Part shown: positions 43,909 to 52,739 of the stretch, piece after piece
Position numbering within the stretch: the stretch's first letter is position 1
How the letters are laid out: every line of letters begins with the position of its first letter
The notes under the pieces: model-generated
Told to the model about the DNA's origin: nothing
What the model saw: only the letters and a program-made list of their open reading frames with translations
The model's database searches: none
Assembly (NCBI GenBank): GCA_017694845.1
Contig: JADIMI010000011.1
Coordinates: 1 to 64,000 of the forward strand
Length of the DNA stretch: 64,000 nucleotides
DNA from: Candidatus Cryptobacteroides intestinavium
Lineage (GTDB): Bacteria > Bacteroidota > Bacteroidia > Bacteroidales > UBA932
Direction: 5' to 3'
Made by a program: the position numbers and the translations under genes

Positions 43909-44131
43909 TTATATGTTATTCAATGCATTCCCATATATGATCGATGGTGTATATTTCCAATGACCTGACAGCATGCCCCCAGTGCATATTGTCCCATTCC
44001 TTTTCAAAAGGATTGTGCTGATAGAAAAGATGATATTCCCCGTTGCCGCCTTTGTTTTCACAGCTGCATATGCAGAGTCCCGTAATGCATACCGTGACTG
44101 CGGATGCAAGGAATATTGTTATCTTTTTCAT
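43909..44131 (-). pseudogene. GH32 (fructanase) remnant behind a lipoprotein signal
   Basis: From an ATG at 44131 the frame starts with a lipoprotein signal ([20 protein letters not shown] then CSC) and then [19 protein letters not shown] and MHWGHAV, an unmistakable piece of the GH32 catalytic domain, before running out of frame to a stop at 43916. The WMNDPNG nucleophile motif that should precede it is missing. In the next frame the bases after GHAV read [16 protein letters not shown], like the GH32 HWE...P continuation with a few codons lost, ending at 43909. So it is a relic with at least two deletions and a frameshift. It lies between the GH92 and DUF4965-type genes; fructan use by this locus has evidently been lost. 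Confidence 0.8.
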
Positions 44132-44135
44132 AATG

Positions 44136-46634
44136 TCATTTTTCATTGAGTCTGTCTTCCAGCATCTTGATCCAGTAGCCTCCGACTACTGAACGGGCCT
44201 TGAATCCTCTGTGGTGAGGCTTGTCTGTCCATATCCAGTCGGACATCGGGACACGGTCGGCGGTCTCGTCATAGAATCTGTACAGCGGATCTATGAATGC
44301 GTCGAATGTGTCCTGGTCGTCTGCTGTCATAGTGGCTGTCCACATTATCCAGTCGCTCTTGGTATATGTCTCCCTGCAGTCAAGCGGCAGTCCGTATTCA
44401 TTCTGCCGGCCGAGGTAGTATGCAAGTTCGGTGTCATATACTTCTTTCGGGAACAGCCCGAATCCCAGCAGTCTGTCCCATACCAGGTTGTACTTCTGGC
44501 TCCATGTCCCCGGCCTGTCGAATGTAAGCCTGTAATGGTCTCCATCTGCTGCCATCTCCATCCAGCTGGAGGCATAGTCTTCCGCGATGGCATTGTATTT
44601 TTCCGCCACATCGGGCTTCCCGAGCATGTCAGCCATCAGAGCGTATGATGCAATGGCCATTATCGCCTTGGCGGAAAGGTTTACATTGTGGGCGAAATGA
44701 CCGGCGAAGTCATCCGTACAGAGCTGTTCAGCAGGATCCAGACCGTATTCGACAAGGTAGTCTGTCCAGGTTGTCAGCGTCTCCCAGTGTCTGGCGGCAT
44801 AGGCCGTGTCTCCGGACAGGACTGCAGCGGCAGCGGTGATGATTATCATATTGCCTCCTTCCTCTACAGGCATGTCCCCTCCGTATGTCTGGCCGTTGGC
44901 TATAGGGTATGTTCCCACATCATGTGCGGGGAACGGTTTCGTCCATCTGCCGCTTTCGGAATAATAGTAGATATGGTTCATCAGCGCCTCTGCCAGACCG
45001 GTATTGTAATACAGGAAGAACGGGGCGGACGGATATGTGATGTCCACTGTCCCTATGGAGCCGTTGCTGTTGTTCTCTTTCGAAAGCATCATCAGTTCTC
45101 CTTCCGGGGACTTCACAAGCTTGTGGGCTGCGATTATCTGCCTGTATGCGAGAGCGCAGAGTTCTGCGTATTTCCTCCCTCCTGCCTCTGTGGCCTCTTT
45201 CATAAGCTGCCTGTCGAAGGCGGAGCATTTTTTTATCAGTTCCGCGTACTGGTCATCGGCTTCGTGGAATATGTCTATGATATCGGTGCTGCCGTCAGAG
45301 TTCCAGTATGGCCTGAGTCTCTGTCCGAAATATTCTATAGAATAGATGTCGTCATATCCTATCAGCAGTTTCCCTTCTTTCTTTGCTACAGTCCCGAGAT
45401 CCTGGATGAATGCCATCCGTCCGTCGCTGTTTTCCCCGGTGCTGCATTCAGGAAGACTGTCTCCGGAGGCGAAAGCCTGACGCAGAGTCTCTGCCTCTCC
45501 GACAGCGGCCTGGGTGCCTGCCTTGTCGGCTGCAAGGTAGAAGTATCCCCAGTCGATCCTCAGATCATCTCCCTTCTTGGCGAGGATGTCCTGCTCCTTG
45601 CTGCCCGATCTGAAGAAGACGAGATCTCCATCTGTGAATGTCTCGCTGACGGATGCCTGGTACGGCTGGTCGAGAGCCCATCTCGGTGATGCCTCGAAAT
45701 ACAGGCGTACGTTGTGGGCCTTCCCGTCCTTGGATTCGACCTTGTAGGAGATATAGTTGACAGGACGGCTCAGAAGGTATATGTCATCCATAAGCAGAGG
45801 AGCAGTGAATGTCAGTGCGAGGCTGACAGGGCCGCAGTCGAACGTGTAGTATGTCTGTGTCGCCTGGACATTGACCGAAGTCTGTACCGCGGTCTGCTCC
45901 AGGGCGGTGTGCAGGTCTTTCTGCATCAGTATTCCGAAATCCAGGAGTCCGTTGGCTACAGGGTTCGTGCACTCTGCCGCGATGACGTTCCTGCCGGGCT
46001 TCAGTGCGGCTGCCGCCTCATCCGGAATTCTCACGATCTCGTTCTTGTGGCATACGGAACCGGTATTGTGCATCTCGACTCCGTTTATATAGAATATCGC
46101 ATCGTCATCGTTGCAGAACTCGAGGTAGAGGGGCCTTCCTCCGATGTCCTCTTTCAGGTCGAACTCCCTTCTTACAAAGATATTGAGTTCAGACCAGTCT
46201 GTCCGTGCCGTAGGCTCGTTGACCGTGGTGCCGAATGCACCGATGCCGGAAGTCCATCCGGAATCATCATAGTCCGGAGACTGCCAGCTTCCGGCCGGCC
46301 TGGAGGTGACATATCTGCCTTCCCAGCCTCCCTGCTGTGAAGTCGGGACTATCGGGAGCATCTCCACATCTTCCGTCCCCATGAATCTGTATGTCTGCCC
46401 ATCCACTTCGATCGCTCCGATCAGCGGGAAGTCTTTCCCCGTCCAGTGTCTGATGCTGCCATCGTATAGGTTGTCGTACATCGACCAGGCGCTGGTGTAC
46501 GGGTCGATTGTCACTAACGGATATGCCGGAGCCCTCAGTTCGTTTATCTCCGGCTGTACGGTGCCCTGTCCGCAGCCGGAGATCAGAGCACCGGCCAGAG
46601 GAAGGGCAGCTTTTAGTATAGGTTTTGTAATCAT
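44136..46634 (-). CDS. DUF4964/DUF4965/DUF1793 glutaminase-like lipoprotein
   Basis: 832 residues from the ATG at 46634 ([20 protein letters not shown] then Cys lipobox). Domain order by pattern: an N-terminal part ([20 protein letters not shown] and [20 protein letters not shown]), an inserted galactose-binding-like jelly roll ([20 protein letters not shown] to [20 protein letters not shown]), a DUF5127-like region, DUF4965 ([34 protein letters not shown]) and an (alpha/alpha)6 DUF1793 region ([40 protein letters not shown]). Relatives are called glutaminase A in fungi, but in Bacteroidota such proteins lie in polysaccharide loci and resemble GH families, so a glycosidase role is possible. 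No activity can be assigned. A minus-strand promoter lies at 46747. Confidence 0.85.
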   Translation of the reverse strand: MITKPILKAALPLAGALISGCGQGTVQPEINELRAPAYPLVTIDPYTSAWSMYDNLYDGSIRHWTGKDFPLIGAIEVDGQTYRFMGTEDVEMLPIVPTSQQGGWEGRYVTSRPAGSWQSPDYDDSGWTSGIGAFGTTVNEPTARTDWSELNIFVRREFDLKEDIGGRPLYLEFCNDDDAIFYINGVEMHNTGSVCHKNEIVRIPDEAAAALKPGRNVIAAECTNPVANGLLDFGILMQKDLHTALEQTAVQTSVNVQATQTYYTFDCGPVSLALTFTAPLLMDDIYLLSRPVNYISYKVESKDGKAHNVRLYFEASPRWALDQPYQASVSETFTDGDLVFFRSGSKEQDILAKKGDDLRIDWGYFYLAADKAGTQAAVGEAETLRQAFASGDSLPECSTGENSDGRMAFIQDLGTVAKKEGKLLIGYDDIYSIEYFGQRLRPYWNSDGSTDIIDIFHEADDQYAELIKKCSAFDRQLMKEATEAGGRKYAELCALAYRQIIAAHKLVKSPEGELMMLSKENNSNGSIGTVDITYPSAPFFLYYNTGLAEALMNHIYYYSESGRWTKPFPAHDVGTYPIANGQTYGGDMPVEEGGNMIIITAAAAVLSGDTAYAARHWETLTTWTDYLVEYGLDPAEQLCTDDFAGHFAHNVNLSAKAIMAIASYALMADMLGKPDVAEKYNAIAEDYASSWMEMAADGDHYRLTFDRPGTWSQKYNLVWDRLLGFGLFPKEVYDTELAYYLGRQNEYGLPLDCRETYTKSDWIMWTATMTADDQDTFDAFIDPLYRFYDETADRVPMSDWIWTDKPHHRGFKARSVVGGYWIKMLEDRLNEK

Positions 46635-46667
46635 TATGTTTGGTTTTTGTTGTCGTGTTTTTTGTCG

Positions 46668-46703
46668 CAGATCCTTCACTTCGCCTTCGGCTCAGTTCAG
46701 GAC
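46668..46703 (-). repeat. Dispersed repeat copy (locus E)
   Basis: An inverted-orientation copy, CAGATCCTTCACTTCGCC...GGCTCAGTTCAGGAC, lying in the 5' leader of the DUF4965-type gene. The distal end (ATGACA) has changed to GACGG. Confidence 0.75.
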
Positions 46704-46746
46704 GGTCCCTCCCTGCCGGTGCGTGGCATCAATCCGTCAGCGGCAA

Positions 46747-46754
46747 CAAAGTTA
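46747..46754 (-). promoter_or_regulatory. -7 promoter box for the DUF4965/GH92 operon (TAACTTTG)
   Basis: On the minus strand this reads TAACTTTG, a full TAnnTTTG match, 113 bases before the DUF4965-type start. No clear -33 TTTG is seen. The leader would contain repeat copy E. Confidence 0.45.
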
Positions 46755-46790
46755 AAAACACTTGCTTTTCCAGGTGAAGTTGTATATGGA

Positions 46791-46831
46791 ATACACAAAA
46801 GCGGACCCTGAAAAGGCCCGCTTTTGTGTAT
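46791..46831 (-). terminator. 14-bp stem terminator after the small conserved gene
   Basis: ATACACAAAAGCGG (46791-46804) and CCGCTTTTGTGTAT (46818-46831) are perfect inverted repeats with a 13-base loop that can itself pair (CCT/AGG). It follows the stop of the 46845-47132 gene by 14 bases on the minus strand. Confidence 0.75.
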
Positions 46832-46844
46832 ACTGCATATCAGA

Positions 46845-47132
46845 TTATTTATCTTCTGAAGTGAGTCTTGTGATGGTTTCGCTGAGCCTCTCGCTGAGGG
46901 AGTCGAGCTTGTCGAACATTTCCTGGCGGATGGCGTTGTAGTAGGACCTTTTCGTTCCTTCCGGGTGATTGATCTTGTTCTTGAGATCATTGTAGAGGTC
47001 GACTGCTTCATCGATTATCTTGTTGATTTCGTCTGAATTCTTTTCAGGATTGAGACCGATGAAGAGTGCGCAGTCATCAAGAAATTCCTCAATGAAGAAT
47101 TCGATGTCTTTTTTGATATCTCTAAGGTTCAT
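46845..47132 (-). CDS. Small conserved Bacteroidales helical protein
   Basis: 95 residues from the ATG at 47132 (MNLRDIKKDIEFFIEEFLDD); it is acidic and almost wholly helical (NKIIDEAVDLYNDLKNKINH, RLSETITRLTSEDK). I recognise this as a protein type kept across Bacteroidales, without known function. The start is supported by a TATCTTTG box at 47217-47224 upstream; longer frames would begin near it. Stands as a single-gene unit between its promoter and a strong terminator. Confidence 0.8.
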   Translation of the reverse strand: MNLRDIKKDIEFFIEEFLDDCALFIGLNPEKNSDEINKIIDEAVDLYNDLKNKINHPEGTKRSYYNAIRQEMFDKLDSLSERLSETITRLTSEDK

Positions 47133-47216
47133 AGTATAAATAAGATTTGTTTGTTTTCGTTGCCTTGCAGCGTGCCTGTCACGGCAGTCGGGTGTGCCAT
47201 AAGGGCATTTGCGCTG

Positions 47217-47224
47217 CAAAGATA
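47217..47224 (-). promoter_or_regulatory. -7 promoter box (TATCTTTG)
   Basis: On the minus strand this reads TATCTTTGCA, a consensus Bacteroidota -7 box, 85 bases before the start of the small conserved gene. A TTTTG lies only 11 bases further upstream, closer than the usual -33 spacing. Confidence 0.6.
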
Positions 47225-47249
47225 GTAATTTTCTGCAAAACAGGGACAG

Positions 47250-48263
47250 TCAGTCGGCCTTCAGTATCCTTCTTGCCCTGAGGAGCCTGTCTGCGCCATC
47301 GTAATAGTCCGGCCGGCCCGGTATCAGGGAGTTTATCCTGACAAGGTGTGAGGAATGGATCATTCTCCCGTCACCTATATATATACCGACGTGGGAGATC
47401 CTGTCCTTGGAGCCATCCTGGCCGCGGGTCCCGAAAAAGAGCAGGTCTCCCGGGAGGAGCGCCTCTGTCAGGCCGGCTGCGTCATCGCTGTCTCCCGGAG
47501 CGTCAGGTGCCAGGTAGAGCCACGGGCTCTCGGGAATCTCCACTTCGGATCCGGACAGGGCCTGCTGCGAGGCATTGCGGGGCAGGAGTATCCCGTTCAT
47601 CCGATATACGTGGCGTACCAGTCCGCTGCAGTCGACCCCGTCCGGGGATGTCCCTCCCCATAGGTAAGGCACCCCGACAAATTTCATAGCTTCCGCGATA
47701 ATGTTCTCGGAGGAAGGGTCGCGTCCGGCTTCCCATCTGCCGTAGTCCGTGACATCCTTCCGGGGAACATAGCCTGTCCTGCCATCCGGTATGATTATCT
47801 CGGCGAATCCGCGTCTTGTCACAGGGCGGAGGTGTCGCCGTGTCTTTATGGACTGCCGCATGATATCCCCCTCGACAAGATCGCATATTTTCATCGATCC
47901 GGCTGACGGGGAGGAATATACGGTGCTTTTCCAGGCTGTGCATATATATTTGGGGGCTGCCCGGTATTCTTCCAGCTCCGATGCATCCAGTTCGACAAGT
48001 CCCAGGTCCGTGCACCAGGCTGTATAAGGCTCTTCCGTGATGACCTGCCTCCAGTATCCATCTTCTCCAATAATTCTGACGACATCTCCCATAAGGGCCT
48101 GTGTCCCGAGCTCTGCGGTGTAGTCCGGACCTTCCCTCAGGAAGTTGACGGAAAGGTTGACTATCGCGTACCGGTGCCTGCCGTCATCTGTCTGACGTGC
48201 GTATATGGAGGGGATTGCGGCTGTCAGTAAGAGGGCCGCGACCATAATGTTCTGCAGTTTCAT
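47250..48263 (-). CDS. NlpC/P60 cell-wall hydrolase with SH3-like domains
   Basis: 337 residues from the ATG at 48263 (MKLQNIMVAALLLTAAIPSI), giving a normal signal peptide; ATGs at 48269 and 48296 are alternatives. An N-terminal SH3-like region (YAIVNLSVNFLREGPDYTAE) and a second one near 110-165 precede the NlpC/P60 domain: YLWGGTSPDGVDCSGLVRHV with catalytic Cys212, then DRISHVGIYIGDGRMIHSSH with the His. Such enzymes cut peptide bonds in peptidoglycan stems, often gamma-D-Glu-diamino acid links. Exported; divergent from the radical SAM gene. Confidence 0.93.
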   Translation of the reverse strand: MKLQNIMVAALLLTAAIPSIYARQTDDGRHRYAIVNLSVNFLREGPDYTAELGTQALMGDVVRIIGEDGYWRQVITEEPYTAWCTDLGLVELDASELEEYRAAPKYICTAWKSTVYSSPSAGSMKICDLVEGDIMRQSIKTRRHLRPVTRRGFAEIIIPDGRTGYVPRKDVTDYGRWEAGRDPSSENIIAEAMKFVGVPYLWGGTSPDGVDCSGLVRHVYRMNGILLPRNASQQALSGSEVEIPESPWLYLAPDAPGDSDDAAGLTEALLPGDLLFFGTRGQDGSKDRISHVGIYIGDGRMIHSSHLVRINSLIPGRPDYYDGADRLLRARRILKAD

Positions 48264-48293
48264 ATACATAAAGCAGCTTCTGTTACCGGGAGA

Positions 48294-48301
48294 CAAAAAT
48301 A
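48294..48301 (-). promoter_or_regulatory. -7 promoter box for the NlpC/P60 gene (TATTTTTG)
   Basis: On the minus strand this reads TATTTTTG, 30 bases before the preferred NlpC/P60 start. It supports the start at 48263 or 48269 over 48296. Confidence 0.45.
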
Positions 48302-48314
48302 TTCAAATATTCCG

Positions 48315-48322
48315 TAATTTTG
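48315..48322 (+). promoter_or_regulatory. -7 promoter box for the radical SAM gene (TAATTTTG)
   Basis: TAATTTTGCA matches TAnnTTTG and lies 28 bases before the radical SAM start, back to back with the minus-strand box at 48294. Confidence 0.55.
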
Positions 48323-48350
48323 CACAGCAGTCACAGAAATTACCGGGTCT

Positions 48351-49337
48351 ATGCAGAGATACAGCAGCTTTACAGGATATTACAGGGGGAAATACGGGGA
48401 GCGTCTCCAGAAAGTGGTGATAGATGCAGGGTTCACCTGTCCCAACAGGGATGGGACTGTCGGGCGCGGAGGCTGTACCTACTGTGACAACGCCGCCTTC
48501 CACCCGTCCTACAGCACAGCCGGAAAGCCTCTGCATCTCCAGATTGATGAAGGGATAGAGTTTCACCGTGTCAGATATCGCAATACAAGGTCGTATCTTG
48601 CTTATTTCCAGTCATATTCCAATACGTACGCACCGCTGGACAGGCTGAAGCGGGTCTATGAGGAGGCTCTTTCCCACCCGTCCATAGTGGGGATCGTCAT
48701 AGGGACGAGGCCGGACTGCGTGGACGGAGAGAAGCTGGATTATCTGGCGGCTCTGAAGGGCGGGATGGTGCTGGATGGCTGGGAGCGCTATGTGGGAGGC
48801 TGCAGATGGACAGCCCCTCTGGTGACGGTTGAATACGGCATAGAATCATGCTATGACACGACACTGGAAAGGATAAACAGGGGGCACGGTTTTGCAGTGG
48901 CGCGAAAGGCCGTGGAGGAGACGGCGTCCAGGGGACTTGATACCGGGGCGCATTTCATTCTCGGCCTTCCGAGTGAGACAAGGGAGATGATGCTTGATGA
49001 ATGCGCGGCTATCAACAGCCTGCCGCTGCTTTCTGCAAAATTCCATCAGCTGCAGATAGTCAGGGGTACGGCGATGGAACGTGAGTTCGCGGCCCGGCCC
49101 GGGGATTTCGTCTCGTTCGCTCTGGATGAGTATGTCGATTTCTTTGTGGATATGCTTGAAAGGCTGAGACCGGACCTTTATATAGAAAGGTTTGCCGGGG
49201 AGGTCCCTCCGCGCTTTGTAGACAGCACGCCCTGGGGGCTTGTCCGCAATGTGGAGCTGCTCCGCATGCTGGAGAGGCGTCTTGAGGAAAGGGACACTTT
49301 CCAGGGAGCTCTCATTGATCCTGTCACAAAACATTAA
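48351..49337 (+). CDS. TIGR01212-type radical SAM protein (YtqA-like)
   Basis: 328 residues. The family N-terminus is complete: RYSSFTGYYRGKYGERLQKV, then Cys30, Cys42 and Cys45 in GFTCPNRDGTVGRGGCTYC, an unusual spacing (C-x11-C-x2-C) typical of this group and not of the plain CxxxCxxC. Further family marks: SYLAYFQSYSNTYAP, VGIVIGTRPDCV, LGLPSETREMML and QLQIVRGTAM. Related to ELP3/HemN-like proteins; substrate unknown to me, probably RNA modification. Single gene with its own promoter. Confidence 0.93.
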   Translation: MQRYSSFTGYYRGKYGERLQKVVIDAGFTCPNRDGTVGRGGCTYCDNAAFHPSYSTAGKPLHLQIDEGIEFHRVRYRNTRSYLAYFQSYSNTYAPLDRLKRVYEEALSHPSIVGIVIGTRPDCVDGEKLDYLAALKGGMVLDGWERYVGGCRWTAPLVTVEYGIESCYDTTLERINRGHGFAVARKAVEETASRGLDTGAHFILGLPSETREMMLDECAAINSLPLLSAKFHQLQIVRGTAMEREFAARPGDFVSFALDEYVDFFVDMLERLRPDLYIERFAGEVPPRFVDSTPWGLVRNVELLRMLERRLEERDTFQGALIDPVTKH

Positions 49338-49381
49338 CGTGTCTTATGACGGTTGATGCCGATTTTTTGAAAAAAAGTTTG

Positions 49382-49389
49382 TATTTTTG
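49382..49389 (+). promoter_or_regulatory. -7 promoter box for the second SusC/SusD operon (TATTTTTG)
   Basis: TATTTTTG lies 75 bases before the SusC start in the 127-base gap. TTTG occurs at 49366-49369 but at a short 12-base spacing. The rest of the gap is AT-rich with nothing else recognisable. No regulator gene (hybrid two-component or ECF/anti-sigma) stands next to this operon. Confidence 0.5.
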
Positions 49390-49464
49390 GAAAATATTAA
49401 TGGTCCGCTTATAGAACTGCCGATTTTACCGCTTTTATCTCAATATTATTAACATTACTAAATC

Positions 49465-52400
49465 ATGAGACTGAAGATTTTCATTATGTGCTTTATCCTG
49501 TCTCTGGTCTCTCTGTGCGCTTTCGCGCAGGACAGCGGCAGGACCATTACCGGAACCGTGCAGGATGCCAAGGGCAATCCTCTGGTCGGTGCAGTCGTTA
49601 TGCAGCCTGGTTCCAGCAACGGAGCCGTGACAGATGCTGACGGTGCTTTCTCCATCGAAGTTTCAGGGGGGGGTACAGTCACACTGGAAGTCTCTATTCT
49701 CGGCTATGTAACAAAGTCTTTCTCCCTGCCTGAAAAGCAGGATGTATTGAAGGCATTTCTTTCTGAGGATGCCCTCCTTATGGATGAAGCCGTAGTCGTC
49801 GGATACGGTACTCAGAAAAAAGTCAATCTCACGGGAGCCATTTCTACAGTCGAGGCTTCCGAACTTGCCAACAGGGCGACATCCACCCTCGGGCATATGC
49901 TTCAGGGAAGCGTACCCGGCCTCAATGTCACGATGTCATCCGGACGCCCGGGCAACTCTCCGTCAGTGAATATCCGAGGCATGAACTCCATCAACGGGGG
50001 TAGCCCCCTTATTCTCATTGATGGTGTGGAAGGCTCTCTCGACAGGGTGAACCCGAACGATGTGGAGTCCATTTCCGTCATCAAGGATGCCTCTTCTTCA
50101 GCGGTCTACGGTGCGCGTGCCTCCTTCGGTGTCATCCTTGTCACCACCAAGACAGGAAACAATACGGATGGCAAGGCGAAGCTCAGCTACAGCGGAAAGT
50201 TCGGTTTCACGGCGCCGACCACCTCCACCGATTACGAGACGAGGGGTTATTATTCCGTATATGTCAACGACCTGTTCATGTACAATTTCAACGGGTCGAA
50301 ATATTCCCATTATACGGATGCCGATATGGAACAGCTCTGGGCCAGACGCAACGACAAGGTCGAGGACCCTTCCAGACCTTGGGTGATCATCGACCAGAGG
50401 AACGGCAGGGACGAATATGTCTATTATGCCAACACCGACTGGTACCACTATCTTTTCCAGGACATAAAGCCTACCCAGACCCACAATATCTCTTTCAGCG
50501 GCGGTAATGACAGAGTGAAATACTATGTGTCCGGGAGCTATTATGATGAGGAAGGCCAGTTCCGGGAAAATACGGACAAGTTCACAAGGATAGATTTCCG
50601 TTCCAAGATATCTTTCGATGTGACAGACTGGCTCAACGTCAGCAACAACACCAGCTATTTTAAGTCGTGGTACAGCTATCCGGGTTCTTCTGGAGTTGAT
50701 ACGGCGTTCAGCCTTATGACGGTGCATGCCCTTGCAAGCTACCCTACCCGCAACCCTGACGGCTCGAGCCTGTACATTACTTCCGGGTCCTCTTCCGGAA
50801 ATGTAATGGACGGTATGCTCACCGCCCTGGACAAGGGACTTCACAAGAACAATGATGACCGTGACCAGATATCGACCACTACCGAGGTGACTGTCACTCC
50901 TTTCAAAGGGCTTGAGATAAAGGGCAATTTCACGTACACATTCTATGACTACAGGGCGTACAACAGGTTCGTGAATACTACGTATTCGACTTATCCTGGT
51001 GTCATAGAGGAACTTACAACCGGATCCCGCTTCACTGACAAGCTGCAGGAGATATCCAATACCCATACCTTTATGCAGACCAATGTCTATGCTACCTATT
51101 CTAAGACATTTGCGGAGAAGCACAATCTCAAGGTCATGGCGGGATTCAACTGGGAGACCAAGCGGCTGAAAGATATCAGGTCGGAAGGATACTATCTCCT
51201 TTCGGAGACTCTGAACGACCTGAATCTTGTAGGTGTCGATGCTGAAGGCAACAAGAGGATGGAAGTGTCCGGAGGCCAGAACGAATATGCCATTGCAGGC
51301 GTATTCGCACGAGTGAACTATGACTATATGGGCAAGTATCTGTTCGAGGCCAGCGGCCGTTATGACGGCACATCGAGATTTGCCAGAGCAAGCCGCTGGG
51401 GATTCTTCCCTTCCGCATCCGTGGGCTGGAAAATCTCAGAGGAGAACTTCTTCTCTCCTGTCAAGGACTGGTTCAACTATCTGAAGCTCCGTTATTCGTT
51501 CGGACGTCTCGGCAACCAGCAGGTCGGCTATTACGACTATATCCGCGAGGTCAACATCTCTGACCAGACATACCTTTTCGGAGGGTCAAGTCTGCCTATC
51601 GTGGCCAATATCAGCGCCCCTGTGGCAGGTGACCTGACCTGGGAGGTGGCGCAGCACCAGAATGTAGGTGTCGATATGGCATTCTTCAACAACAGGCTGG
51701 CATTCACCGCCGAGGCCTATATCAGGGATACCAAGGATATGCTTACGGATGGAATCGCTCTTCCTTCAGTCTACGGGGCATCTTCTCCTAAGATGAACAC
51801 CGCGGACCTCAGGACTTCAGGATATGAACTTTCTCTCTCGTGGAAGGATATGTTCATGCTGGCAGGAAGGCCGTTCCAGTATAATGTGGGCTTCAATTTC
51901 TCGGATTACACCACAGTTATCACCAAATATGACAATCCGGAGTATTCATTCGCGATGGATTACTATGAGGGGATGAGGGTCGGTGAGATATGGGGATACA
52001 GGACCGGGGGCCTGTTCGCATCGGATGCCGAGGCGGCTGCGTATGATGTAGACCAGTCCAGTGTAAACGGAGGACAGAAGGACGGACCTCTCGGAGGTGA
52101 CCTGAAATTCCTGGATCTTGATGGAAACAAGATCATCTCCATTGGATCGAATTCGGTCGATGATCCCGGAGACAGGGAGATCATAGGAAACAGCGAACCG
52201 AGATTCAACTACGGTATCAACCTCGGGTTCTCGTGGTGCAATTTCGATGTCAGCATCTTCATCCAGGGAATCGGAAGGATGGACTGGTATCCGCCTTCAA
52301 ACTGTATGGCTTTCTGGGGTCCTTACGCAAGGCCGTATGCCTCCCTGATACCGAAGGATTTCCATACAATGTACTGGACCGAGGACAATCCGGACGCATA

Positions 52401-52710
52401 CTATCCGAGACCGAGAGGATATATCGCCCTCGGCGACAACAGGGCGCTCACGGTCGCGAATGACAGATATCTCCAGAATATCGGCTACTGCCGTCTGAAG
52501 AATGTGACGATCGGCTATTCGCTTCCTCAGAAATGGATGAAGAAGATCAAGGCTGATGGTATCAGGATATATTTCACGGGAGAGAATCTTGCCTATCTTT
52601 CCGGGCTCAAGTCTGACTATATAGATCCGGAGCTTGCAATGACAGGAGGAGAGCTTCGCGTATATCCTTGGCAGAAGACATTCATTTTCGGTATAGACAT
52701 CAATTTCTAA
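49465..52710 (+). CDS. SusC/RagA-family TonB-dependent transporter
   Basis: 1081 residues. Signal peptide FILSLVSLCAFAQ; carboxypeptidase D regulatory-like domain (TITGTVQDAKGNPLVGAVVM, about 24-105); TonB-box-like DEAVVVGYGTQKKVNLTGAI; plug (GMNSINGGSPLILIDGVEGS, DASSSAVYGARASFGVILVT); barrel to the end. A run of eight G at 49666-49673 encodes Ser-Gly-Gly-Gly near residue 68; it is in frame here, but a one-base slip would truncate the protein. It pairs with the susD-like gene 29 bases on. The neighbouring genes suggest a glycan, not peptide, substrate. Confidence 0.97.
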   Translation: MRLKIFIMCFILSLVSLCAFAQDSGRTITGTVQDAKGNPLVGAVVMQPGSSNGAVTDADGAFSIEVSGGGTVTLEVSILGYVTKSFSLPEKQDVLKAFLSEDALLMDEAVVVGYGTQKKVNLTGAISTVEASELANRATSTLGHMLQGSVPGLNVTMSSGRPGNSPSVNIRGMNSINGGSPLILIDGVEGSLDRVNPNDVESISVIKDASSSAVYGARASFGVILVTTKTGNNTDGKAKLSYSGKFGFTAPTTSTDYETRGYYSVYVNDLFMYNFNGSKYSHYTDADMEQLWARRNDKVEDPSRPWVIIDQRNGRDEYVYYANTDWYHYLFQDIKPTQTHNISFSGGNDRVKYYVSGSYYDEEGQFRENTDKFTRIDFRSKISFDVTDWLNVSNNTSYFKSWYSYPGSSGVDTAFSLMTVHALASYPTRNPDGSSLYITSGSSSGNVMDGMLTALDKGLHKNNDDRDQISTTTEVTVTPFKGLEIKGNFTYTFYDYRAYNRFVNTTYSTYPGVIEELTTGSRFTDKLQEISNTHTFMQTNVYATYSKTFAEKHNLKVMAGFNWETKRLKDIRSEGYYLLSETLNDLNLVGVDAEGNKRMEVSGGQNEYAIAGVFARVNYDYMGKYLFEASGRYDGTSRFARASRWGFFPSASVGWKISEENFFSPVKDWFNYLKLRYSFGRLGNQQVGYYDYIREVNISDQTYLFGGSSLPIVANISAPVAGDLTWEVAQHQNVGVDMAFFNNRLAFTAEAYIRDTKDMLTDGIALPSVYGASSPKMNTADLRTSGYELSLSWKDMFMLAGRPFQYNVGFNFSDYTTVITKYDNPEYSFAMDYYEGMRVGEIWGYRTGGLFASDAEAAAYDVDQSSVNGGQKDGPLGGDLKFLDLDGNKIISIGSNSVDDPGDREIIGNSEPRFNYGINLGFSWCNFDVSIFIQGIGRMDWYPPSNCMAFWGPYARPYASLIPKDFHTMYWTEDNPDAYYPRPRGYIALGDNRALTVANDRYLQNIGYCRLKNVTIGYSLPQKWMKKIKADGIRIYFTGENLAYLSGLKSDYIDPELAMTGGELRVYPWQKTFIFGIDINF
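49666..49673 (+). repeat. G8 homopolymer within the SusC coding region
   Basis: Eight consecutive G near the start of the transporter gene (residues 68-70). Among the genes of this window only the first lipoprotein has a comparable G-run (G7 at 149-155). Runs of this kind are prone to slippage. Confidence 0.7.
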
Positions 52711-52739
52711 CGGACGGGATAATCTCTTAAACCAGTATT

